9,683 nt of DNA, from positions 1 to 9,683 of the forward strand of contig CAJLYQ010000067.1 in assembly GCA_905210905.1 (NCBI GenBank), read 5' to 3'. This document shows positions 1 to 5,259 of the stretch, piece by piece (within the stretch, counting starts at the first letter, position 1; every line of letters begins with the position of its first letter). Below the pieces are notes generated by a model. That model was not told the DNA's origin and searched no databases. It saw only the letters and a list, made by a program, of their open reading frames with translations. The position numbers and the translations under genes are program-made. Source of the DNA: an uncultured Christensenella sp. (GTDB lineage Bacteria; Bacillota; Clostridia; Christensenellales; DTU072).

Positions 1-177
1 TAATCGACACAGTAAAAGTGGCGAAACCCGAAGCGGACAGCACGGCGTTCACCTATGCGTTCGCGTTTTCCGAGGAACGGAGAATGGTACAGCGTGATCA
101 TCGACGAAAGTTTCCGTAGTGACGACGAAGTATACGAAATCGTAGACAAGGCGAAAGCCGTCTGCGAACGGAAATAA
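1..177 (+). pseudogene. 3' end of an unidentified gene, with a frameshift
   Basis: Only the last ~58 codons are in the window; the 5' part lies to the left. From base 3 the frame reads IDTVKVAKPEADS..., ending in ...YAFAFSEE near base 86. It then hits a stop unless the frame changes. In another frame the sequence continues as GEWYSVIIDESFRSDDE... and ends KAVCERK at the TAA at 175-177. Both stretches look like one continuous protein: acidic and aromatic, with no stops in either piece. So one extra base (or two missing) near 86-90, beside a short A run, is the simplest explanation. I do not recognise the family. A strong terminator follows 20 bases after the stop, which supports this stop as the true gene end. 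The frameshift may be a real mutation or a sequencing error. Confidence 0.5.
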
Positions 178-196
178 GACTCGTCCGTTAAAAAGA

Positions 197-230
197 AACG
201 GCGCGGATTGACCCGCGCCGTTATTTTTTT
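197..230 (+). terminator. Rho-independent terminator
   Basis: A perfect 10-bp GC-rich stem (AACGGCGCGG with CCGCGCCGTT) and a 6-base loop are followed by ATTTTTTT. It lies just after the stop of the broken gene at the left edge and should end that transcript. Confidence 0.9.
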
Positions 231-342
231 ACGAAAAGACGGCGCGCCGGAGAAATAGTAAAATAAATTCAAACCCGGATAAACCAAAGATGTCGTTTGT
301 TCTTATATAAAAGCATTTTCGTTTAATAGGTTTTCTTATTTT

Positions 343-536
343 AATAATAACCCTGCGTTCAGTATACTCGGCGGTGCAGACAGTAGTAAAGGCGGTCGTG
401 ATATTCTAAACAATTGTTAGACGAACTTGCTATGTTTATGTTTGAGAACAAACAAGATTTGTCTTCTTTCAGAGGAGCAAAGATCTTAGTAAAGACAACG
501 AAAGACGGACTTGAGGTCAGTTTTGAAAATGATTAA
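343..536 (+). pseudogene. C-terminal remnant of a Clp-type AAA+ ATPase (frameshifted)
   Basis: Two overlapping open stretches read as one protein tail. The first, ending about base 414, reads NNNPAFSILGGADSSKGG then RDILNN. The second, from about 414 to the TAA at 534-536, reads LLDELAMFMFENKQDL then SSFRGAKILVKTTK and DGLEVSFEND. Restoring one base near 413-416 (probably one T) joins them. The joined tail fits the small C-terminal D2 domain of Clp/ClpB-like AAA+ ATPases. It has a GGR or GAR motif followed by a helix, an 'LA.F.FE' helix, then two short beta strands (G-x-x-I-x-V and L-E-V-x-F). This is a pattern match from memory, not a search. The Walker motifs and the rest of the ATPase are absent. 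Bases 231-342 upstream are AT-rich and show no clear coding. The tail overlaps the start of the radical SAM gene by 8 bases, as in a translationally coupled operon, so the two genes were probably once a unit. Confidence 0.42.
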
Positions 537-1071
537 GTTTAACGTTGCGAGCATAAATGCCTGTACTGAAACGGAAGGTCCGCACAAAAGACTTGCGATA
601 TGGTTTCAGGGTTGCAAAATTCACTGCAAAGGATGTTGCAATCCTTATTATCAACCGCTCGTGGCGAAGAATATTTTATCTCTTGAAGAACTTGTTGCAA
701 TCATAAGAGAAGCAAAAGAAAAGTTCGGGATAGAAGGTGTCACATATTCGGAAGGCGAACCTATGTTACAACAAAATCTTTCCGTATTAACCGACAAAAT
801 ACATGAGCTTGGACTCGGCGTTATTTCGTTTACGGGAAGACAGTTTGAAGACGTGAAAGAAATATTAGGCAACTGCGACGTTGTTTTAGACGGAAACTAT
901 GACGATTCTCGTCCCGAAACAAAAAGACGTTTGTTGGGTTCAACAAATCAACGGATAATAGCTTTGACAAACAGATACGACGAAACATCATTGCAATGGT
1001 TTTTCTCTGGCAAAAAGGAGATTGAAATCAACACCGGCAAAGCGATTAGTTTCAATGGAGACCATTTCTAA
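529..1071 (+). CDS. NrdG-like radical SAM (4Fe-4S) activating protein
   Basis: This 180-residue protein is the size of the anaerobic ribonucleotide reductase activase NrdG and related glycyl-radical activases. These use a [4Fe-4S] cluster and S-adenosylmethionine to make a radical on a partner protein. The cluster motif CKIHCKGC (C-x3-C-x2-C) sits at residues 29-36 after the usual 'WFQGC' lead-in. Further NrdG-like landmarks follow: TYSEGEPMLQ (~72-81), FTGRQFEDV (~100-108), a DVVLDGNYD block (~118-126) and STNQRII (~137-143). The GGEP loop reads SEGEP, an unusual substitution. I start it at ATG 529: it has a GAGG at 513-516 and overlaps the preceding reading frame. The upstream TTG at 511 has no ribosome binding site. 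No reductase gene (NrdD) is nearby; the only neighbour is the AAA+ remnant. Its target is therefore unknown and it may serve a non-NrdD system. Its transcript should end at 1114-1150. Confidence 0.85.
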   Translation: MIKFNVASINACTETEGPHKRLAIWFQGCKIHCKGCCNPYYQPLVAKNILSLEELVAIIREAKEKFGIEGVTYSEGEPMLQQNLSVLTDKIHELGLGVISFTGRQFEDVKEILGNCDVVLDGNYDDSRPETKRRLLGSTNQRIIALTNRYDETSLQWFFSGKKEIEINTGKAISFNGDHF

Positions 1072-1113
1072 AAGAGAAACATATTTATTTTGGGAAAATA
1101 TAAGGGTGTTTTA

Positions 1114-1150
1114 GTCCAAAGATAGGGCAGCTATTTTGTGGACTTTTCTT
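1114..1150 (+). terminator. Rho-independent terminator after the radical SAM gene
   Basis: The arms GTCCAAAGATAG (1114-1125) and CTATTTTGTGGAC (1131-1143) form a 12-bp stem with one G-U pair and one bulged G. The loop is GGCAG, and TTTTCTT follows. It lies 42 bases after the radical SAM stop codon. Confidence 0.7.
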
Positions 1151-1182
1151 ATTGTACTCATCGAACGCCCAAGTCTGAAAGA

Positions 1183-1261
1183 TACGCAGGGGTTACTGCG
1201 TAAAGAAAACAGTCCGGTGGAGTGTTTTTAGCAAAGTAACGGGCGTACATAGCGTACGCCC
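1183..1261 (+). other. Three consecutive intergenic hairpins upstream of a tRNA 3' end
   Basis: There are three hairpins in a row. (1) 1183-1202: TACGCAG, 6-base loop, CTGCGTA, perfect 7-bp stem. (2) 1206-1228: AAAACAGTCC, loop GGT, GGAGTGTTTT, 10-bp arms with one G.G mismatch. (3) 1241-1261: GGGCGTAC, loop ATAGC, GTACGCCC, perfect 8-bp stem. They lead straight into a tRNA-like T-arm at 1267-1283. None carries a T tract, so they are not terminators. The block may be a non-coding RNA, a repeated intergenic element, or debris at an integration site. The sequence alone does not decide. Confidence 0.5.
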
Positions 1262-1262
1262 C

Positions 1263-1294
1263 GGACGTTGGTTCGAGTCCAACTGGGGGAGCCA
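1263..1294 (+). pseudogene. tRNA 3' fragment, tRNA-Asn-like (T-arm, acceptor strand, CCA)
   Basis: GTTGG (1267-1271), loop TTCGAGT and CCAAC (1279-1283) form a textbook 5-bp T-stem with the conserved TTCGA loop. TGGGGGA (1284-1290) then matches a 7-base 3' acceptor strand, G1291 a discriminator and 1292-1294 an encoded CCA. A TCC...GGA acceptor with discriminator G is typical of bacterial tRNA-Asn. The 5' partner TCCCCCA, a D-arm and an anticodon arm are not found in the ~110 bases upstream, so this is not a working tRNA. Tyrosine recombinases often integrate into the 3' ends of tRNA genes and leave such a duplicate half. No integrase is visible here, so the integration origin is inference. 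A reading frame on the other strand across this stretch is spurious. Confidence 0.55.
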
Positions 1295-1325
1295 TCTCTG
1301 TAGTACGACAAGGCTACAGGCAATT

Positions 1326-1362
1326 AAAACCACAAGATACGGATATTTTCTTGTGGTTTTTT
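1326..1362 (+). terminator. Rho-independent terminator downstream of the tRNA fragment
   Basis: A perfect 12-bp stem (AAAACCACAAGA with TCTTGTGGTTTT) and an 11-base loop run into a T tract that continues TTGCTTTT. It is placed as a tRNA terminator would be, 32 bases after the CCA. The recognisable sensor-kinase coding sequence begins right at its T tract. Because the stem ends in A and T runs, it could act in both directions. Confidence 0.85.
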
Positions 1363-3475
1363 GCTTTTGCTCGTTTTTACTAACGACCTTCATCAGCAAG
1401 TTTTTTCTTTTGCCGAAGGCTTGCAGAAAGGCAACAAAGTCTACAAATGGGAGTGGGGGTACTACCTGATTCTTTCCTGGATAGCCGGGCTATATCTGAC
1501 GAACGGAATTCTACTGTTCATCAAATTCCGCATCTCGCATTGCCGCAAAAAAGCCTGGATTCCGTTCGGTTTGTTCGTGGTTTGCCTTGCGTGCTGCATA
1601 CTGCGCGAGGTGTTCAACCCTTTGTTTATAAAAATGCCCGAAACCGTGGTTTTCAGCGCGGTTATCGTATGCGAAAGCCTGATTGCGATAGGTTTCATTC
1701 CGTCCAACACCGACCACGCCAAATATTTTGACGTTGCGGACGTTTCCGCCGTGATCACGAACAAAAACTTCGACGTCGAACTTTCTTCGAAGAACGCTCC
1801 CGTTGTTAACGCCGAACAAGCCTCGGCCGCTTTCCGTAACGGCGAAATCGCGTTAAGTAAAGATTTAACTTTGAAATGCAAAAATATCACGGGCGGCGAA
1901 GTTTTTTGGACGGAAGATATGTCGGTTATTAACAAAATCAACGAAAATCTTGCCGAAATTAACGCCGCACTCGCAAAAGAAAACGATCTTGTAACCGCCG
2001 AAAACCGCATTAAAGAACAGCGTTCGAAAATCGAAGAGCAAAACAATCTGTATAAAGAAATTTTCAATATATCGGTTCCGTATCTCAAAAAAATCGGAAA
2101 ATACCTGTCAAAAGCGAAAAACGACGAAGAAGAAGACGACGCGCTTCGCTATGCCGTAGTATACGGCGTGTTGCTTAAACGCAGAAGCAACTTGACTTTA
2201 ATGGAAAAACAAGGCAAAATCTCTCTCTCGGAACTCTTCTATTCGCTTAGAGAATCCGCATTAGGTCACGAAAAAGAACACCACGAAAAGAAAGATCCCA
2301 CTTGTACCGAAATCGGATGGAACGCATACGATACTTGTACGCGTTGTGATTACACGACTTACAAAGAAATCACCGCATTAGGTCACGACAAAGTTCACCA
2401 CGAAAAGAAAGATCCTACCTGTACCGAAATCGGATGGAACGCATACGATACTTGTTCACGTTGCGACTATACGACTTACGAAGAAAAATCTGCACTCGGA
2501 CACGACGAAGTGAACCACTCTGCGGTAGAACCGACTTGTACGGAAAAAGGGAATAAAGCGTACGTTACTTGCACTCGTTGCGATTATACAACGTACGAAG
2601 AAATCACCGCATTAGGTCACGACAAAGTTCACCACGAAAAGAAAGATCCCACTTGTACCGAAATCGGATGGAACGCATACGATACTTGTACGCGTTGCGA
2701 ATATGCAACGTACGAAGAAAAATCTGCGCTCGGACATAGCGAAGTTAAGGACAACGCAAAAATGCCGACTTGTGCGGAAAGCGGTTTAACCGAAGGCAAG
2801 CATTGTTCGGTATGCAACACGGTTTTGGAGCGTCAGCAAACCGTTCCTGCGCTCGGACACGATTTTGAGACCGATTTTTCCGTCGACAAAGAGCCGACTG
2901 TTACGGAAAAGGGGAGCAAGTCTAAGCATTGTAGCCGTTGCGGAGAGAAAGCGGAAGTTACGGAAATCCCTATGCTTGAGAAGAAACTCGTTAATCCCGA
3001 GGCAACCGACGGCGAAAACGACGTCGTGGTTGAAAAAGAAGACGGCTTCGATCGGGAAACGAAACTTGTCGTAGAAACGATAACGGGCGGTTATTCGAAA
3101 TATAGCGACGTGCCCGGATTGTCCGCAGAAAAAGTAAAACTTGCGTATAACGTGGTGTTGGTAAAGGGAGGACTTACGGTCGAACCCGACGAGATGATCA
3201 CGATTTATTTGCGCATACCGAGTTCGGCAGGCAAAGAGTTCACGCTGTTCGCTTTGTGCGGCAACGTGGCTACGGAAACCGAATACACGATTGACGGCGA
3301 TTACGCGGTTATTACTACGGACAAACTCGCCGAGTACGTTTTCGTAACGAACGACGATGCGACCGCAAAAAACGCTTTTAATCCGCTTTGGCTGATTTTA
3401 ATAATCGGCATAATCTTGGCGATTGTCGCAATTTTCGTGGTAATAATCTACAAAAAACGTAAATTGAATAAATAA
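1361..3475 (+). CDS. Chimeric frame: 7TM sensor-kinase fragment joined to a cysteine-rich repeat surface protein
   Basis: Residues 1-299 resemble an internal part of the clostridial sensor-kinase-like proteins with a 7TM N-terminus. A TNDLHQQVFSF motif (7-17) is followed by three membrane segments (~33-53, 66-83, 94-113). A PAS-like stretch (~119-190), a coiled coil (~192-232, ending EEQNNLYKEIF) and a helix with LLKRRSNLTLME (~271-282) come next. The expected first four membrane segments and the ATPase domain are missing. Residues 300-537 are six cysteine-rich repeats (ALGH...PTCTE.G...TC.RC). Residues ~538-665 form a beta-rich domain. Residues ~674-697 are a membrane anchor with the tail KKRKLNK, typical of surface proteins. 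The frame opens at 1328 with no ATG. TTG 1361 lies in a terminator T tract with no ribosome binding site, and the first in-frame ATG is codon 92. Kinase topology puts residue 299 in the cytoplasm, which would push the positive C-terminal tail outside. This suggests a scar or a misjoin, and expression is doubtful. Confidence 0.6.
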   Translation: MLLLVFTNDLHQQVFSFAEGLQKGNKVYKWEWGYYLILSWIAGLYLTNGILLFIKFRISHCRKKAWIPFGLFVVCLACCILREVFNPLFIKMPETVVFSAVIVCESLIAIGFIPSNTDHAKYFDVADVSAVITNKNFDVELSSKNAPVVNAEQASAAFRNGEIALSKDLTLKCKNITGGEVFWTEDMSVINKINENLAEINAALAKENDLVTAENRIKEQRSKIEEQNNLYKEIFNISVPYLKKIGKYLSKAKNDEEEDDALRYAVVYGVLLKRRSNLTLMEKQGKISLSELFYSLRESALGHEKEHHEKKDPTCTEIGWNAYDTCTRCDYTTYKEITALGHDKVHHEKKDPTCTEIGWNAYDTCSRCDYTTYEEKSALGHDEVNHSAVEPTCTEKGNKAYVTCTRCDYTTYEEITALGHDKVHHEKKDPTCTEIGWNAYDTCTRCEYATYEEKSALGHSEVKDNAKMPTCAESGLTEGKHCSVCNTVLERQQTVPALGHDFETDFSVDKEPTVTEKGSKSKHCSRCGEKAEVTEIPMLEKKLVNPEATDGENDVVVEKEDGFDRETKLVVETITGGYSKYSDVPGLSAEKVKLAYNVVLVKGGLTVEPDEMITIYLRIPSSAGKEFTLFALCGNVATETEYTIDGDYAVITTDKLAEYVFVTNDDATAKNAFNPLWLILIIGIILAIVAIFVVIIYKKRKLNK
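2258..2971 (+). repeat. Tandem 117-bp repeats encoding CxxC repeat units
   Basis: Four 39-residue units (2258-2374, 2375-2491, 2492-2608, 2609-2725) are followed by a diverged 41-residue unit (2726-2848) and a further degraded one (2849-2971). The unit pattern is ALGH, charged spacer, PTCTE.G...Y.TC.RC.Y.TY.E. In each unit one Cys in PTC, a TCxRC pair and nearby His residues could bind metal, as in zinc ribbons. The sixth unit has lost its first Cys (PTVTE). Units 1, 2 and 4 are nearly identical at DNA level, and units 2 and 4 match best. This suggests a 234-bp two-unit block was duplicated recently. Confidence 0.88.
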
Positions 3476-3517
3476 AGCCATTTTCTTTGCACAACAAATT
3501 TGCTCGTATTTTAGAAG

Positions 3518-3543
3518 AAAACACCGTTTTAGCGGTGTTTTTA
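3518..3543 (+). terminator. Rho-independent terminator after the repeat protein
   Basis: A perfect 9-bp stem (AAAACACCG with CGGTGTTTT) and the loop TTTTAG end in TTTTTA. It lies 42 bases after the stop codon at 3475. The A run on the left arm means it could also work on the other strand. Confidence 0.88.
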
Positions 3544-3677
3544 TCTTGCAATTAAATCGATGTAATAACACACACATTATGTTTAGAGCGTTTTCGTCGA
3601 AAAAAAACGATTTATTATTGCAAATTATTTGTCCTGGAAGTCAGAAGTGTGTAAAATTATACTTTTTACCTTAAATA

Positions 3678-3706
3678 TTGCTTTTTAGCATAGGAAGTGT
3701 TATACT
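3678..3706 (+). promoter_or_regulatory. Sigma-A-type promoter of the nitroreductase gene
   Basis: The -35 box TTGCTT (3678-3683), a 17-base spacer and the -10 box TATACT (3701-3706) predict a transcription start near 3713, about 32 bases before the ATG. Bases 3544-3677 upstream are AT-rich and hold no gene I can support. Confidence 0.75.
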
Positions 3707-3744
3707 CAAGGATAAATGAGAATAATCGAAAAAGGAGAAGGAAG

Positions 3745-4422
3745 ATGGATTTATTGAAAGCAATCGACGAAAGACATTCGGTGCGTTCTTATACTGACAG
3801 AGAAATCGAAAAAGAAAAAATCGACGCTATACAAAAACTGATCGACGAATGTAACGAGCAAGGCGATCTCCATATTCAATTCGTTAAAAACGAACCTCAG
3901 GCATTCGATTCTTTTATGGCTCATTACGGAACTTTTTCCGGGGTAAAAAATTATATCGCTTTAATCGGCAAAAAATGTAAAAACCTCGACGAAAAACTCG
4001 GCTACTACGGTGAAAAAATCGCACTGTTTGCGCAAGAATCGGGCTTAAATACCTGTTGGGTAGCAATGTCTTACAAGAAAATAAAAACCGCTTTTTCTGT
4101 CGAAAAAGGAGAAAAACTCGTACTCGTTATTGCGATAGGTTACGGCGTAAATCAAGGAAAAGCGCATAAGTCCAAACCCGTGGAAAGCGTATGCGATCCC
4201 ACGGATAAACCCGAGTGGTTTATTAACGGTATACTCGCTGCGCTGAAAGCGCCGACCGCTATAAATCAGCAAAAATTCTATTTCGACCTGACAGAAAACA
4301 AGGTGTGCGCAAAAAGCGGGACCGGGTTTTACACTAAGGTGGATTTAGGCATAGCCAAATGCAACTTCGCTATAGGAGCAGGGCAAAACAACTTTTCCTG
4401 GGAAATCGACCCAAGAAAATAA
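3745..4422 (+). CDS. Nitroreductase family protein, TM1586 type
   Basis: This 225-residue protein belongs with the FMN-dependent nitroreductase-like flavoproteins, which reduce nitro compounds, quinones or flavins using NAD(P)H in the cytoplasm. The physiological substrate is unknown. The N-terminal ERHSVRSY (9-16) is the usual FMN-phosphate-binding start (R-x-S-x-R-x-Y). YYGEKIALFAQESGLNTCWV (87-106) is the typical helix and strand of the fold. The second half, with KAPTAINQQKFYF (168-180) and VDLGIAKCNFAIG (199-211), matches the TM1586-type putative nitroreductases, which carry two half-domains in one chain. The start is ATG 3745, with AAAGGAG at 3731-3737. An upstream GTG at 3697 lies inside the promoter. 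The gene has its own promoter. The cupin gene begins 91 bases after it on the same strand without an obvious terminator, so they may share a transcript. Confidence 0.88.
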   Translation: MDLLKAIDERHSVRSYTDREIEKEKIDAIQKLIDECNEQGDLHIQFVKNEPQAFDSFMAHYGTFSGVKNYIALIGKKCKNLDEKLGYYGEKIALFAQESGLNTCWVAMSYKKIKTAFSVEKGEKLVLVIAIGYGVNQGKAHKSKPVESVCDPTDKPEWFINGILAALKAPTAINQQKFYFDLTENKVCAKSGTGFYTKVDLGIAKCNFAIGAGQNNFSWEIDPRK

Positions 4423-4513
4423 AATCGACATAATTCGCGTTTCGGTATGCCGTAATTTAGAATAAAGAATACCTAAATCGCAAATATACTTATGAGTTAA
4501 AGGAGAAATCGCT

Positions 4514-4834
4514 ATGAAAAACATTCCTAAATCGGAAATCATAAGACTTAAAGACGAAATAGAATATATCGACGGACAAATAGCGAGTAAAACGATCGTT
4601 CAAAACGGATACGTCAGTATGACGCTTTTTTCCTTTGAAAAAGGCGAAGAAATCAGCACTCACGAAGCAGGCGGCGACGCGTTCGTTACTTGCCTTGACG
4701 GCGTAGGCAAAATTACGATCGACGGAATCGACTACGAACTTAAAGAAGGCGATTCGATAGTTATGCCTGCCCGCCATCCGCACGCCGTAATGGGAAAAGA
4801 GCGTTTCAAAATGCTGCTTATCGTCGTATTTTAA
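4514..4834 (+). CDS. Small single-domain cupin protein
   Basis: This 106-residue protein is one cupin beta barrel. Cupin motif 1 spans GEEISTHEAGGDAFVTCLDG (44-63), with H50 as a metal-ligand candidate and D55 where many relatives have a ligand or acid. Motif 2 is EGDSIVMPARHPHAV (78-92), with H88 and H90. The C-terminal ERFKMLLIVVF is typical of short cupins common in anaerobic Firmicutes. The motif-1 HxH is reduced to a single His, so metal binding may be weak or use other residues. The function is not established; such proteins often bind small ligands or metal. The start is ATG 4514 with AAAGGAG at 4499-4505. Its neighbour upstream is the nitroreductase. No convincing separate promoter is seen in the 91-base gap. 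Confidence 0.88.
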   Translation: MKNIPKSEIIRLKDEIEYIDGQIASKTIVQNGYVSMTLFSFEKGEEISTHEAGGDAFVTCLDGVGKITIDGIDYELKEGDSIVMPARHPHAVMGKERFKMLLIVVF

Positions 4835-4905
4835 TCGCACAAAAAATTTGATGATACCCCTAAAAACGCACAAACGCATTTTTTACGAAAAAGACGGATT
4901 TTACT

Positions 4906-5163
4906 ATGAGAGAAAAGAAGAGAGAAGACTGGGATAACGGTATGACCGTTGCGCCGATGACCGGGGCGGAATTGCCGGCATATCGCATGGGAATTTTGTC
5001 CGGCAGGACGAGAAACGGCGGTAAGAGAGTTAAGAGCGACGTAACGAAAAAAGAACAACGCGCTATGATGAAAGCAATGTTTCAGATAATGCTTCCGCGC
5101 TTAATCGCCGTACTTTGCGGTTTCGGTCTTGTCGCAGTTCTTATCTGGCTGTGGCTCACCTGA
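4906..5163 (+). CDS. Small single-pass membrane protein of unknown function
   Basis: This 85-residue protein has a charged N-terminal half and one hydrophobic C-terminal segment (~61-84, LPRLIAVLCGFGLVAVLIWLW). The tail is almost entirely membrane-embedded. The basic stretch KKEQRAMMK just before the segment suggests an N-in orientation. The segment WDNGMTVAPM (9-18) recalls a 'W-[DN]-[DN]-G-x-T-[IV]-A-x-M' motif that I remember from small uncharacterised clostridial membrane proteins; this is a memory match only. The start ATG 4906 has just a weak AAAGACGGA upstream, 71 bases after the cupin stop, so translation is less certain than for its neighbours. It is convergent with the large lipoprotein gene and shares the terminator between them. 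Confidence 0.65.
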   Translation: MREKKREDWDNGMTVAPMTGAELPAYRMGILSGRTRNGGKRVKSDVTKKEQRAMMKAMFQIMLPRLIAVLCGFGLVAVLIWLWLT

Positions 5164-5185
5164 TTTTTTGTCGTAAAAAAAATCA
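5161..5185 (+). terminator. AT-only hairpin overlapping the stop codon (possible weak terminator)
   Basis: TGATTTTTT (5161-5169) pairs with AAAAAATCA (5177-5185) around a 7-base loop. It includes the TGA stop of the small membrane protein. It lacks GC pairs in the stem and a following T tract, so it may only stabilise the mRNA end or be chance. Confidence 0.25.
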
Positions 5186-5208
5186 TTCAAAAATTGTTAA
5201 ATTAAATA

Positions 5209-5244
5209 AAAAAAGGCAAGGACGAAAAAATCCTTGCCTTTTTT
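5209..5244. terminator. Bidirectional terminator between convergent genes
   Basis: AAAAAAGGCAAGGA (5209-5222) pairs perfectly with TCCTTGCCTTTTTT (5231-5244), a 14-bp stem with an 8-base loop. Read either way, the stem ends in a run of Ts. It serves the plus-strand small membrane protein and the minus-strand lipoprotein gene, whose stop is 16 bases away. Confidence 0.92.
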
Positions 5245-5259
5245 GAAATTTGGTTTGGT

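Noticed and set aside
1184..1294. A complete tRNA or tmRNA gene
   Set aside because: The T-arm and 3' acceptor are perfect, but no TCCCCCA 5' strand, D-arm or anticodon arm is found at the right distance, and the end sequence does not resemble a tmRNA 3' end.
1193..1399. Minus-strand 68-codon frame containing LPQLDSNQRP
   Set aside because: This is the familiar spurious translation across a tRNA 3' end; it also crosses two hairpins and a terminator.
2258..2971. CRISPR array
   Set aside because: The repeats are contiguous 117-bp coding units in frame with no unique spacers, and there are no cas genes.
3697..3744. Upstream GTG start for the nitroreductase
   Set aside because: It overlaps the -10 region of the promoter and has no ribosome binding site; ATG 3745 has a strong one.
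4423..4513. Separate promoter for the cupin gene
   Set aside because: A TATACT at 4485-4490 has no acceptable -35 box 16-18 bases upstream, so I could not support it.
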